From Fischerella muscicola PCC 7414 (lineage in GTDB: Bacteria > Cyanobacteriota > Cyanobacteriia > Cyanobacteriales > Nostocaceae), in NCBI RefSeq assembly GCF_000317205.1, contig NZ_AJLK01000124.1, forward strand, positions 1 through 64,000: a stretch of DNA of 64,000 nucleotides. Direction: 5' to 3'. The first letter of the stretch is position 1. Each line of letters opens with the position of its first letter. Position numbers and translations under genes: made by a program. The notes under the pieces are model-generated. The model made no database searches. It saw only the letters and a program-made list of their open reading frames with translations, and was not told the origin of the DNA. Below, in pieces: positions 35,711 through 45,385 of this stretch.

Positions 35711-36385
35711 CTACTTAGGTGAACCAATCAAAGTAAAAGCAGCCCAATCTCTAGAATTTGGATTTTCTTGTTTCATCTTTAATGATGCTTGACGCAAAGC
35801 ACCAGCCACATCACCAGTTTTTTGTAACTGGCGATAAAACTCCATCATAAATTTAGCACTCGATTGCTCCGACACAGACCATAACGTGCCTATGATATTA
35901 GTAGCTCCAGCTGCCATGAGCGATCGCGCTACTCCAACTACACCATCTCCAGTAATTTTGCCTAAAGCCGTACGCTCACCACTGAGAACCACTAAATCTG
36001 CTTTTAAGTGCAACTCCTGGATTTCCTCAGCTGTAAGTAAACCATCATCTTGAGCAGAAGGTGCTAACACAATCACACCCACTTCCGGTAAAACATGGGT
36101 TGCCAGATGAATGATCCTAGCTTGGGTTAGCCTTTGTACAACAGCTGTTTCCGTTGCTGCATCCCCAACCAAAGCTTGAGTCTGGAACAACTTAGCAATA
36201 CTAACTGCTTCTTTTGCTGCTCCTGGTAGAGGTGAAAAGTTAGACGATTTAGGATTACCAACTACTAAAATTTCTTGATTGCTATAAGATTCCTGATTTT
36301 GTCCAGTAGTAGTTTGTGCTAACGCAGGCGATAGAAAATTCCACAACAGGGCAGTACAAAAAAATACTTTACTTATAAGTTTCAT
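35711..36385 (-). CDS. exported CHAT-domain protein lacking the catalytic cysteine
   Basis: The 224-residue protein has a signal peptide (LISKVFFCTALLWNFLSPALAQ) and one CHAT (caspase HetF associated with TPR) domain: ILVVGNPKSSNFSPLPGAAK, HLATH (H97) and DGVVGVARSLMAAGATNIIG with TLWSV. The usual LSACxTG cysteine motif reads LSGERTALG here, so Cys is replaced by Glu at about 137 and peptidase activity is unlikely. It closely resembles the C-terminal domain of the neighbouring TPR-CHAT protein and lies 252 bp downstream on the same strand, so it is probably a duplicated, TPR-less pseudoprotease. A regulatory or decoy role is possible. Confidence 0.83.
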   Translation of the reverse strand: MKLISKVFFCTALLWNFLSPALAQTTTGQNQESYSNQEILVVGNPKSSNFSPLPGAAKEAVSIAKLFQTQALVGDAATETAVVQRLTQARIIHLATHVLPEVGVIVLAPSAQDDGLLTAEEIQELHLKADLVVLSGERTALGKITGDGVVGVARSLMAAGATNIIGTLWSVSEQSSAKFMMEFYRQLQKTGDVAGALRQASLKMKQENPNSRDWAAFTLIGSPK

Positions 36386-36411
36386 TCTTGGCGACTAGCA
36401 ATTGAGATTCG

Positions 36412-36633
36412 ATAAATCGAACACCGATAAACACCGATGCACACCGATAATCCATCTGTGTTCATCTGTGTGCATCTGTGTTCGTTCTTCCCAAAAATAT
36501 CAAACTCACGAGTAAACCCCCACTCATTTAGGATTCATAAATCGAACACCGATAAACACCGATGCACACCGATAATCCATCTGTGTTCATCTGTGTGCAT
36601 CTGTGTTCGCTTTTCCCAAAAATATCAAACTCA
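36412..36633. repeat. 97-bp direct duplication of a hairpin repeat
   Basis: Two nearly identical 97-bp copies (36412-36508 and 36537-36633) have a period of 125 bp. Each contains CACCGATGCACACCGATAAT and CATCTGTGTTCATCTGTGTG, which pair as inverted arms. They differ mainly at TTCGTTCTTCCC versus TTCGCTTTTCCC. They fill the gap between the two CHAT genes. Confidence 0.9.
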
Positions 36634-36637
36634 TAAT

Positions 36638-39307
36638 TCACCTTGCTTCCCCAATTAGAGTAAACGCCGCCCAATTCTTCGGCGTATCAGGGTACTGTTT
36701 CACAAGCTTGAGCATCGCATCTCGTAAGGATTGGGCTTTATTGTTATTTTGCTGTAGCTGACGATAAAACTCCGTCATTAACTCGGCTGTAGGTGCATCG
36801 GGAACAGACCATAAAGAAACTAACACACTTTCAGTTCCAGCCGAAATAAACGAACGAGATAGTCCAATCACGCCATCACCAGAAATTCTACCCTCTCCAG
36901 TACTGCACGCACTCAAGACAACCAGTTCTGCATTGAGGGGAAGATTGATAATTTCATCAGCTGTTAGTAAACCATTATCCCCCTTACTAAGGGGAGCAAG
37001 AGCAAGCGCCCCCGGTATACCCAAATCCTCCCCGTAACTTGTACCATTTTGGCTACCGTATTCCAATAAGCCGTGGGTAGCCAAATGTATAAGTCTTGCT
37101 TTGGGTAATTGTTTAAGTATGTTCGTTTTTGTTGCTTGTCCGCCAATCATCGCAGGTGTTTGCAACAGTTGTGCGATCGCATTGGCTTCTTTTTCTGCCT
37201 CTGGTAGCGATTTTAATTTTATTTTAGGTAATATCGGCATTGGTGCGGGGTTGCCTACAATCAAAGCGGATGATTGAAACCTTTTGATGGAAGCATTTTC
37301 CCCTCTATCTTTATTTCTCCTTTCTCTAAGAGTTCGTGTTAAATCTAGCACTTGGATTGAAGGTGCGGTGAGAATAGTATGCTGTTCAATCAAGTACTTG
37401 CCATTTTGATCTTGCAGTGCTGGGAAAGGAACCAGAAATAAAGACTCTTGGGGAATGAAGACGACGTTAGCTTTGGGATCGGATGGTAATAAATCAGCAA
37501 TGGGCGAAACTAGAATTTCGTGGAGTTGTTGTAACTGTTTTTTTTGACTTTGTTGATCGACAGTCACCTCTGCGGAAATAATACCGCGACTGTCATTCAC
37601 ACCCATATATTTACGGCTATTTTTAACCAGGTTTTCTAAAGACTTGTATTCTGTTTGCCATAAAAACTTCAAGTCACGCCGTCGGAAGTCAACTTTACCA
37701 CTTGGCTGCACTACCCAAATAAATAGTTCTTGCTCTCTACCCCGTTGTTTGCCACGAAACTTAAAATCATCATGGGGAATGATTGTGTATTCTACAAGTG
37801 TGGCGTTTTGCTGACGGGCGATTTGGCGAATTTTCTCTATATTAGGTGCAGCATCAACAGATAAACTATAGGCAACTGATTTTACAGATGAGTTAGCCTT
37901 GATAGAATCTGTTGTTAATTTTCTAGCCAGTAACTCAGCAAAAGCACGGGCGCGTCCTTGTTCAGAAACTTCCAAGGCTGCTTCGGGTTTTTTACCAGTG
38001 ATCAGAATTTGTTGTAGCAGGTTGTAGGTAGAGACTTGTGTATCAAAAATCGAGACTTTGTAGGTGTCGCTGAGTCCTAAACGCAGATTATCAAGTAACT
38101 TGACAGAATTACGCAGTTGTGATTCTGCTTCATTCAACTTGCCAGCACTAAAAAAAGCGTGTCCCAAATTGTTAAAAACCATCCCTTGGGCTGCTGGATC
38201 ACCGATTTTCTGAAAAATTGCTAAACTTTGCTGCTGATGTTGAATAGCCTGTGGGTACTGTTGCAAATCTTCATAGACTAATCCCAAGCCACCTAAAGCT
38301 TCGGCTTCTAACTTATTATTTTTGGCAGTTTTGGCAATTTCTAAAGCCTGTTGATAATAATTCAGGGCTTTAGTGCGATCGCCTAAGGAATAATAATTAG
38401 ATCCCAAGTTAATTAAAGTACTAGCTTTTCCCGCAGCATCATTAATTGACTCACTAATTTTCAAACTTTGTTCATGGAAAGTAATAGCCTGATCATACTT
38501 TTGTTGGTCGGCAGCAGCTGCGCCTAAGTTTCCCAAAGCAATTGCTTCCACAACAGTATCTTTAACTTCTCGTGCAATCTGCAAACTCTCTTGGAAAGTT
38601 TTAAATGCACTATCATAATCACCCAAAGACTTGTAAGCATTACCCAGATTTATTAATATCTTCGCCTCTGTTTTGCGATCTTTTAATTTTCGCGAGATTT
38701 GCAACGCTTTTTGATTTAATTCAATCGCAGTATTATATTTACCTAAGATGCGGTAAGCCTTAGCTAAATTACCTAAAATAATTGCTTCTGCTAAACTTTG
38801 CTTTGATTCCCGAACAACAATTAAACCTTGTTGATAATATTCAATGGCTTTAGTATAGTTTTCTTGATTGGCATAGATATCTCCTAGCGTGACTAAAGCA
38901 GCTTCTTCTCCTTGGCGATCGCGAACTTCTCGTGTCAGATTCAGGTATTGTTGTAAATGAGCGATCGCTTGCGGATAATCAGCGAGTTCTATGTAAACCG
39001 CACTCAGATTTTTCAGCGTCGTTGCTTCCCCCGGACGGTCTTTGAGAGTACGATAAGCCGTAAGCGCTTGTTGCCAAGATGTAATTGCTGAGTGTAATTG
39101 CTTTGCCTGATATTGTTCTACACCTTGTTTAAAGATGCGATCGGCTTGCTGACGATTTATTGTTTTTTGGGCAATGAGTGAAGCAGAAACAGTTGTCAAA
39201 CCTGCATTAAAAGGTATAAAACCTGTAAACAAAGTGAGCAAAATTGTCAGGTTAATCAATTTGCATATTTTCAATATTAAACACAAACCATAATTTTCTT
39301 TTTGCAT
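36638..39307 (-). CDS. exported TPR-CHAT protein (HetF-like architecture)
   Basis: This is an 889-residue protein from ATG 39307, directly behind a strong AGGGAGGAG ribosome-binding site; an in-frame start at 39331 would place that site inside the gene. A hydrophobic signal-like helix (LINLTILLTLFTGFIPF) is followed by about eight to nine TPR units of 40 residues (NLGNAYKSLGDYDSAFKTFQ and similar), then a CHAT peptidase domain with HLATHGLLEYG and VVLSACSTGEGR, so the His-Cys dyad is intact. CHAT proteins are caspase-clan cysteine peptidases or scaffolds; HetF in Anabaena controls heterocyst patterning. This is not claimed to be HetF itself. The substrate is unknown. Confidence 0.86.
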   Translation of the reverse strand: MQKENYGLCLILKICKLINLTILLTLFTGFIPFNAGLTTVSASLIAQKTINRQQADRIFKQGVEQYQAKQLHSAITSWQQALTAYRTLKDRPGEATTLKNLSAVYIELADYPQAIAHLQQYLNLTREVRDRQGEEAALVTLGDIYANQENYTKAIEYYQQGLIVVRESKQSLAEAIILGNLAKAYRILGKYNTAIELNQKALQISRKLKDRKTEAKILINLGNAYKSLGDYDSAFKTFQESLQIAREVKDTVVEAIALGNLGAAAADQQKYDQAITFHEQSLKISESINDAAGKASTLINLGSNYYSLGDRTKALNYYQQALEIAKTAKNNKLEAEALGGLGLVYEDLQQYPQAIQHQQQSLAIFQKIGDPAAQGMVFNNLGHAFFSAGKLNEAESQLRNSVKLLDNLRLGLSDTYKVSIFDTQVSTYNLLQQILITGKKPEAALEVSEQGRARAFAELLARKLTTDSIKANSSVKSVAYSLSVDAAPNIEKIRQIARQQNATLVEYTIIPHDDFKFRGKQRGREQELFIWVVQPSGKVDFRRRDLKFLWQTEYKSLENLVKNSRKYMGVNDSRGIISAEVTVDQQSQKKQLQQLHEILVSPIADLLPSDPKANVVFIPQESLFLVPFPALQDQNGKYLIEQHTILTAPSIQVLDLTRTLRERRNKDRGENASIKRFQSSALIVGNPAPMPILPKIKLKSLPEAEKEANAIAQLLQTPAMIGGQATKTNILKQLPKARLIHLATHGLLEYGSQNGTSYGEDLGIPGALALAPLSKGDNGLLTADEIINLPLNAELVVLSACSTGEGRISGDGVIGLSRSFISAGTESVLVSLWSVPDAPTAELMTEFYRQLQQNNNKAQSLRDAMLKLVKQYPDTPKNWAAFTLIGEAR

Positions 39308-39330
39308 TTTCTCCTCCCTTCCCACTCCCA

Positions 39331-39564
39331 CCTCTGTGTTCTCTCTTGCCTGGTGCGGTTTAATAAATTATTTTTTAACCGCAGTAGCCACAAAAAGCAC
39401 AGAAAAAAAAGATAAGTAAAGCATTATGCTTAAAACTGAACTTCCCCAATTTAGTACATTTACACAGGGCTAGGTTCAGTTTAATTCAGTCTACTAGAAG
39501 TAGACATAGACTATTAACCCGCAATAAACTGCGGGCTTGTGGGCAACTAATTACCAACCACTAA
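39331..39564. repeat. intergenic GCCTGGTGCGGTTTAATAAA repeat and TTACCAACC repeats
   Basis: CTCTTGCCTGGTGCGGTTTA and, after an AT-rich spacer, TTTTTAACCGCAGTAGCCAC form an inverted pair. The same element is at 48146-48220. The stretch ends with short ACCAACCACTAACTAA repeats before the kinase stop codon. Confidence 0.6.
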
Positions 39565-41235
39565 CTAATTATCATTAGTTTGTGTCGTTGTCTCACTATT
39601 TTCTTGTTTAACTTCCTTTTGTGGTTTTTGTTCTGATTGACTATCAAAGTTAAGATTTTGCTTGACATCCTGGGTTGGAACTACTACCTCTGGGGGATTT
39701 GACTGTTTTGATCCCCTATTTGGCAAGATTGGCACAACAACTGAACTAGAATCATTTGTTGATGGCGGTGGTGGAGTAAGCTTGATTTTAACTGAAGATG
39801 GTGGTGGTACTGACTGATTTACTGGAGATGGAGAAGGAGAATTTTGACGAGAGTTGCGTATTTCTCGCAGTTTTTCCACTAGAGATGGCGAAGAAAAGGT
39901 ACTGGGTGTAGTGGGTGATGATACTTGTTCTGAAGATTGTCCTTGTTGTAAATCTTCAGTTTGAGAGTTATTTCTGGTTGATTCTTCTGTGGAGTTGCGA
40001 TTTGAGGTTTCTGGTTGAGAATAACGCCGATTGCGCCGACTGCGTCGCCTGGAATTAGTAGCAGAGTTGACTGTTGACTGGGAAGTCTGTGAGGGTGTCG
40101 GCGAGGGTGTATCTGTGGATCGTATTTCTGCTGAAGTGCTTTGATTAGGTTGTTGAAAAACTGGTTTAGGAGTTGGTTGCTGGGGCTTGTTAAACATGGT
40201 GGTTATACCAAAACCTGCTGTTGCAGCAATCACAGCTACACCACTACCCAGAAGTACTTTTGGCGATCGCAGTTTTTTACTAGCAGGATTAATTTTGGCA
40301 AACAGTGATGAAAATTTTTTTTGATTCGCTATTTTTTGTTTAGGTAAGTTTTCTTGGTGCAACTGGGCAGATAAATCAATAGTTGGCACTGTTTGCGTAA
40401 CTACGGGTACTGCTATCTGATTTATCCCGTCTCCTGGTAGCAACTTCAACCACTCTGCCACTGTTTGGGGGCGGAACTTGGCTTCAATTGCCATACCACG
40501 CATCACAGCTTGATTTACTGCTGCACTTAGGTGGGGTTGCAATTCGCGGGGTGTGGGCATTTGTTCGCGATCGCGCAATAATGCAGGCATGGGTACTTGT
40601 CCGGTTAACAGTGAATACAAGGTTGCTGCTAAACCGTAAACATCCGTTGCAGGTGTGCGCGGTGCTTGCGATAAGTATTGTTCAATTGGTGAATAGCCCT
40701 CAGACACCATACCCGTGTGAGTCTGCCTCACCCCACTATTAAATTCGCGGGCAATACCAAAATCAATCAGTACTACTTCCTGAGTTCCTTGGCGGAGAAT
40801 AATATTATCCGGCTTGACATCTCGGTGCAGCAGGCCATTTTGATGCACTACTTGTAAAGCAGCCCCGATTTGCCGAATATAATGAATCGCTGTCGCCTCT
40901 GGTAGAGGAATTCCAGGTAAAACGTATGCTTCCCCTAAAGTTTCACCTGGAATGTACTCCATCACCATGTATGGCAGCCCAGACTCGACAAAAAAGTCGC
41001 TGACCCGGACAATATTGGGGTGGACACATGTAGCCAAGCGCCTGGCCTCATCCTGAAACTGACGCTCAAACTTGGCAAAATCAGGATGTTGTCTTAGCTT
41101 TTCATTCAGGGTTTTAATCACTACTACATGGTTTAAAAAGTGATGAGTAGCTTTGAAAGTTATGCCAAAGCCACCCCGACCAATTTCCTGGTCTAAGGTA
41201 TACTTTCCACCCTGCAATTTTGTACCAGCTAGCAT
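39565..41235 (-). CDS. Hanks-type serine/threonine protein kinase
   Basis: The N-terminal kinase domain (about 1-265 from ATG 41235) has [12 protein letters not shown] (P-loop), VVIKTL (ATP lysine), [13 protein letters not shown] (catalytic loop), [10 protein letters not shown] (DFG) and GYSPIEQY. A single helix [19 protein letters not shown] (about 325-345) follows, then a long Ser/Thr/Pro/Gln-rich tail without a recognised sensor. ATG 41235 ([19 protein letters not shown]) is preferred over 41274 because the extra 13 residues come from an AAATCCCAAATC repeat and family proteins begin near MLAGTKL. The substrate is unknown. It is divergent from nothing and lies between the TPR-CHAT and Omp85 genes, all leftward. 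Confidence 0.9.
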   Translation of the reverse strand: MLAGTKLQGGKYTLDQEIGRGGFGITFKATHHFLNHVVVIKTLNEKLRQHPDFAKFERQFQDEARRLATCVHPNIVRVSDFFVESGLPYMVMEYIPGETLGEAYVLPGIPLPEATAIHYIRQIGAALQVVHQNGLLHRDVKPDNIILRQGTQEVVLIDFGIAREFNSGVRQTHTGMVSEGYSPIEQYLSQAPRTPATDVYGLAATLYSLLTGQVPMPALLRDREQMPTPRELQPHLSAAVNQAVMRGMAIEAKFRPQTVAEWLKLLPGDGINQIAVPVVTQTVPTIDLSAQLHQENLPKQKIANQKKFSSLFAKINPASKKLRSPKVLLGSGVAVIAATAGFGITTMFNKPQQPTPKPVFQQPNQSTSAEIRSTDTPSPTPSQTSQSTVNSATNSRRRSRRNRRYSQPETSNRNSTEESTRNNSQTEDLQQGQSSEQVSSPTTPSTFSSPSLVEKLREIRNSRQNSPSPSPVNQSVPPPSSVKIKLTPPPPSTNDSSSVVVPILPNRGSKQSNPPEVVVPTQDVKQNLNFDSQSEQKPQKEVKQENSETTTQTNDN

Positions 41236-41338
41236 AGTGTTTTGATTTGGGATTTGAGATTTAGATCTGGGCATCCATTTTTAGATTTTAGATTAGCGTC
41301 AAATATTATCCTAATAATCTAAAATTCAAAATCGAATA

Positions 41339-41440
41339 TCTCGATGGTGATCGGGAATCGGGAATCGGGGTGATGGGGTGATGGGCAGTGGGGGAAGTGT
41401 GAGGAGTGGGGGAAGTGTGAGGAGTGGGGGAAGTGTGAGG
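41339..41440. repeat. tandem repeats including three 18-bp units
   Basis: TCGGGAATCGGGAATCGGGG (about 41351) and GTGATGG copies precede three perfect units of AGTGGGGGAAGTGTGAGG (41387-41404, 41405-41422, 41423-41440). It lies between the kinase and Omp85 genes and may vary in copy number between strains. Confidence 0.9.
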
Positions 41441-41505
41441 AGAATAATATAGTAACCAATTCCTCCTTGTCCCCCTTGTCCTCCGTGTCCCCGATCCTTT
41501 TAAAA

Positions 41506-43473
41506 TTAAAAACGCTGACCGATACCAAAGTGAAATTTGCTTTCACCTTGGTCGTTGATGCCGTAGTCAGCGCGAATTAAGCCTAAGGGTGAATTAAAGC
41601 GTATACCTGCCCCGTAACCAAAACCAATACCTGGTTTACCACGTACTCCCCCTGGGTTGCCGAGTACAGTGTCACCAGAACCCAAATCAGAAGCGAAGTC
41701 ACCAAACACAACGCCACCGAAATTTTGCCACACAGGAAAGCGGTATTCTGCTGAAGCTAATACGTAACTCCGACCACTACCAAGCTGGCCAGAATCATAA
41801 CCACGTACAGAATTTGGCCCACCCAAGTTAAATGTTTGATAGGGTGGCAAATCACCAATCACGGTTCCAGCTTGCAGATTCACAGCAAATACCTGTGGCT
41901 GTTGAGAGTCAAATAATTTAATTGGCACAAATTGACTATAATTCGCCTCCAGGCGATTCATCGAAATTTCACCCTGACCGATAGGAATTGATTGTTCTGT
42001 TTTCAAACGTAAAACAGATCCTTGAGTTGGGTTAGCGGGATTATCCCGATTGTCTTTGTTAGCAGTAAAAGATACAGTTGTCAAGTCGTCAATGCCTGTA
42101 CCACTAAAAGATAAAGGATTACCTTGGGCATCTACAGGGGTAATTTTACCGTCGCTATCGCGGATGCTAGTCCGACTGTAATTAAATCCTAAGCTGGTAT
42201 CCCAGCCTTCAATTGGTCGCTGGAATGTTAAACCACCACCAAATTGTCCTTCCCGGACTTTATCGCCATTGGCTAATTTAATTTCATCATCAAAGGTATT
42301 CGACAACTCCCGATTCCGGAAAGCACCTACACTGTAACCAAGGGCATCAGGGTTATTGCTGCGATAGGGATTAGTAAACTTAGTATTAAACTGGAGGTCA
42401 CGCGCGCCTACTTGGAGATTAGCGCCAAAAGAATTGTTAACGCCACCAACATTCTGGTCTTGAAAGGAAAGACTACCTACTAAACCTTGGTCTGCATTAT
42501 AATTGCCCCCGACATTCACAGAACGTGCGCCCCTTTCCTGGAGTTGGTAAATGACGTCTAGCTTGGTTGCATCGCCTTCTAGGGCGACATTGACGCTGTC
42601 AAATAGTCCTAATTTATATAACTGTTGTAAGTCTTGTTTAACTAAATTTTCTTGAAAAAGTTCACCAGGCTTGAGTTTTATTTGTTGTCGGAGAAAATCT
42701 GTTTTCGTCCGCCCTGCTATTGGTTTACCTTGTTCATCTACTGTTTGACCTTGATCGTTGACAAAGCGAAACTTAATATCGCCTACTAACCCTTCTGCGA
42801 CATCGACAGTTAAAACTCCTTCACGACTGGGCGTGATTGATAATACCCGCGCTACTTTGTAACCGTTGTCAGCGTACCATTGGTTGATTTGCTGTACTGC
42901 TTGCTGCAAGTTAGCAGGGCTAATTGGCTTCCCGATTTGAGATTGAAATGGTTTTAAGGCTTGCTGATAGTTAAGGGCTTTTGCACCAGAAAATTGTAGC
43001 GATCGCACGACGACAGGTTGTACTTGATAAACTACATTTAATCCTGCCTTGGTACTGTGGCTATTAACGCTGGCATTAGCAAATAAACCAGTGTCTAAAA
43101 TTGCTGCCACATCTTGTTGTAACTGAGTTTGGCTAGTTTCGCCGCCAACTTGAGTTTTGATAATCTTGCTCACAATCTGCTGCAATTCTGGTGTTCCACC
43201 AACAATTTGTACATCCGTCGCAGTCACAATTAAATTACTGTCAGTAATTTCTTTACCTGTGTCTTTGTTTTGGGAAAATTGGGAAACGACAACTGTTTCC
43301 GGTGATGCGATCGCATTTACCTGTGCAGGTGTGACTTCGGTTACTGGTAATACTACATTTGCAGTTTTTTGATCCTGAGTAGAATTATTCGCAGGTACGG
43401 CTGTTGCTTGCTGAGTCACATTGCCAGTGGCTAAAGTAGCTAAAGTAAAAATTGCAGCAGAAGAAATTCGCAT
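41506..43473 (-). CDS. Omp85/BamA-family outer membrane protein with POTRA domains
   Basis: This 655-residue outer-membrane beta-barrel insertase or translocase has an N-terminal signal region. After a low-complexity linker come about three POTRA domains (roughly 85-160, 160-235, 240-315; e.g. VVRSLQFSGAKALNYQQALK and VLTVDVAEGLVGDIKFRF). The C-terminal barrel (about 320-655) has the L6 motif NLGGPNSVRGYDSGQLGSGR and ends IGQRF with the terminal Phe of outer-membrane barrels. It is shorter than the main cyanobacterial Omp85, so it may be a paralogue with a narrower substrate range. It is upstream of the kinase and CHAT genes on the same strand, but a 230-bp repeat gap argues against one operon. 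Confidence 0.88.
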   Translation of the reverse strand: MRISSAAIFTLATLATGNVTQQATAVPANNSTQDQKTANVVLPVTEVTPAQVNAIASPETVVVSQFSQNKDTGKEITDSNLIVTATDVQIVGGTPELQQIVSKIIKTQVGGETSQTQLQQDVAAILDTGLFANASVNSHSTKAGLNVVYQVQPVVVRSLQFSGAKALNYQQALKPFQSQIGKPISPANLQQAVQQINQWYADNGYKVARVLSITPSREGVLTVDVAEGLVGDIKFRFVNDQGQTVDEQGKPIAGRTKTDFLRQQIKLKPGELFQENLVKQDLQQLYKLGLFDSVNVALEGDATKLDVIYQLQERGARSVNVGGNYNADQGLVGSLSFQDQNVGGVNNSFGANLQVGARDLQFNTKFTNPYRSNNPDALGYSVGAFRNRELSNTFDDEIKLANGDKVREGQFGGGLTFQRPIEGWDTSLGFNYSRTSIRDSDGKITPVDAQGNPLSFSGTGIDDLTTVSFTANKDNRDNPANPTQGSVLRLKTEQSIPIGQGEISMNRLEANYSQFVPIKLFDSQQPQVFAVNLQAGTVIGDLPPYQTFNLGGPNSVRGYDSGQLGSGRSYVLASAEYRFPVWQNFGGVVFGDFASDLGSGDTVLGNPGGVRGKPGIGFGYGAGIRFNSPLGLIRADYGINDQGESKFHFGIGQRF

Positions 43474-43674
43474 AATTATAGAGCCTAATTGACAGGAAGT
43501 TAGCTTGTACTTGTTGACCGAGGTTAGGCAATGGCGATAACACTAACTACCAGTCCCCTCCAATTATTTTCGGATAGATACGCCATTTATACCTCTTGCC
43601 CTTAAAGACAGCCAGAGGGAATTTTTTGTTTCTTGAGTGTTTAAATAAACGCTCAAGGGCTGACTACAAACGCA

Positions 43675-44106
43675 TTAATTATGAGCTTTTCCCTTACGAA
43701 AAAATTGCTGTAAAATTTCCCCAGGTTTTCTATCCCAAGTGTCAATGTGTTCGTATATCAAGCCATCTTGGTTGAGTTTATAGGTAGAATATCCATTAAA
43801 AAATATGTGTGCTTGCCAAGGAACACGTAATACACCACGCACAGTCCATGTTGCTGTGATAATATCTTCAGCTGACTGATAGACATCGTGTAAATCGAAA
43901 TGTATCTCTGTGAAAAATAAGCGAGCGTGAAAACGCAAAGTCCAGAAAATGATGCGATAATTGATTTTACCTTTAAATTTATTAACAGGGTCTTGAAAAT
44001 ATATATCTTGTGTATAAATATTATAGGAAATATCTTTTGCAAAAAGTGTGGGTAAATCGTGTTTCAGAGTTTCTATAACTTGATTAATTTGCGTTTGATA
44101 ATCCAC
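43675..44106 (-). CDS. DUF2358 family protein (NTF2-like)
   Basis: The 143-residue protein has FAKDISYNIYTQDIYFQDPV and FKGKINYRIIFWTLRFHARL near the N terminus and IYEHIDTWDRKPGEILQQFF at the end, the pattern of DUF2358, a small NTF2/SnoaL-like family of cyanobacteria and plastids. Its function is unknown. No signal peptide. It is 62 bp downstream of the GHL10-type gene on the same strand and may be cotranscribed with it. Confidence 0.82.
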   Translation of the reverse strand: MDYQTQINQVIETLKHDLPTLFAKDISYNIYTQDIYFQDPVNKFKGKINYRIIFWTLRFHARLFFTEIHFDLHDVYQSAEDIITATWTVRGVLRVPWQAHIFFNGYSTYKLNQDGLIYEHIDTWDRKPGEILQQFFRKGKAHN

Positions 44107-44168
44107 GCCTATTGCCTCTAAAAAATAGTGTTAAAAAGTCTTATTAATGTTTGCCAAATAGAAGATAA

Positions 44169-45272
44169 TTATGTGCGATTTTCACTTAATCTATTCAAAT
44201 CCGCAACCGAGGGAAAAGTCGCTGCTTGGGCATAAGGGCCTCTCCGTAACACCTTCGCTAGGGCATTATTATTTTCTCGTAAACCTTCGTAGAAAAAGAA
44301 TACTTCTCCTGAAATACCACAAGCACGATTCAACTCAATTGCCTGTAAAAGCGGATTAGCACTGATTTCATAGGAACCAATTTTCATTAAAATTCCTGGC
44401 GCTAATCTTGCTAATTCTATACCTGCTAATTCCTTGTGAAGCAGCTGCTCAAGTGTACATCGATAACTGAAGACATTACGGCGATATATCTGTGGATGCA
44501 AAATATCCACTAACCCTCGTTCCAACCAAGTCGGCGAGTCTTGCAGATACTCCTGAAATCCCCAGCCAGGAATATTAGGAGCCATTGATACTATTAAATT
44601 AGGATTTATGGCTTTGACTGATTGATATAAACGGTCAAGAAATTCTGTGAGAATGTCAGCACGCCATTTTAACCACTGATAGTCTTTGTAATTTTGTGGG
44701 GGATTCTTACCAAGCTGCTGGCGATAGCGTTCTACGGTAATTTGGTCATAACCGCCTTCGCAAGGTAAGGCAGGCAAGCGGTCATCACCTTGAATACCAT
44801 CAACTTCGTAATTTCGCGCAACTTCTAGTATTAAACTCAACATAAAATTTTGAACTTCTGGGTTGAGAGAGTTCAACCACTCAAAGCCGTTTTTCTTGAG
44901 TAAATTACCCTTACAATCACGGGCAGCCCATTCTGGTTTTTTTGCTAACAGTTGTCCCCCATTCATATTGTAGGAACTAGCAAATCCGTATTCAAACCAA
45001 GGGATGACTTTTAAACCAACTCGATGCCCAGCAGCAACTACTTCTGCTAGCGGATCACGCCCAAGAAATGATGGGTCTATTTCTATACCGAAACTCTGTT
45101 GCATAACTTGACTAGGATATAGTGTTGCTCCCTTACCCCAGACAACTGGAAAGACAACATTAAATCCTGTCTCAGCTAGAAAGTCCATTGCTGAAGCAAT
45201 GCGTTCCTGAGAACGAAGAACCTTGCTATCGGTAGTTGTGAGCCAAACGCCTCGAGTTTCAATAATAGTCAT
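44169..45272 (-). CDS. GHL10/DUF187-type glycoside hydrolase-like protein
   Basis: The 367-residue TIM-barrel protein starts ETRGVWLTTTDSKVLRSQER and contains GFNVVFPVVWGKGATLYPS, VGLKVIPWFEYGFASSYNMN, VDGIQGDDRLPALPCEGGYD and VDILHPQIYRRNVFSY. These are hallmarks of the DUF187/GHL10 group of predicted glycosidases acting on peptidoglycan or exopolysaccharide. Acidic residues near the ends of strands (the D and E of GIQGDD and PWFEYG) are candidate catalytic residues. No signal peptide is visible, so location is unclear. Confidence 0.85.
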   Translation of the reverse strand: MTIIETRGVWLTTTDSKVLRSQERIASAMDFLAETGFNVVFPVVWGKGATLYPSQVMQQSFGIEIDPSFLGRDPLAEVVAAGHRVGLKVIPWFEYGFASSYNMNGGQLLAKKPEWAARDCKGNLLKKNGFEWLNSLNPEVQNFMLSLILEVARNYEVDGIQGDDRLPALPCEGGYDQITVERYRQQLGKNPPQNYKDYQWLKWRADILTEFLDRLYQSVKAINPNLIVSMAPNIPGWGFQEYLQDSPTWLERGLVDILHPQIYRRNVFSYRCTLEQLLHKELAGIELARLAPGILMKIGSYEISANPLLQAIELNRACGISGEVFFFYEGLRENNNALAKVLRRGPYAQAATFPSVADLNRLSENRT

Positions 45273-45385
45273 CTTAGGGAACTCTTAACAGGGAATGGGG
45301 AACTTGGGCGCACAGGAGAGGGAGTGCCTTCTGCCACGGCGTTCCTTGTTCGCCCGCAGTGCAGTGCAAAGAGCGCCTCCTCTGC

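Noticed and set aside
36638-39307. Calling the TPR-CHAT protein HetF
   Set aside because: The TPR-CHAT architecture is shared by many cyanobacterial proteins, and an orthology test was not possible.
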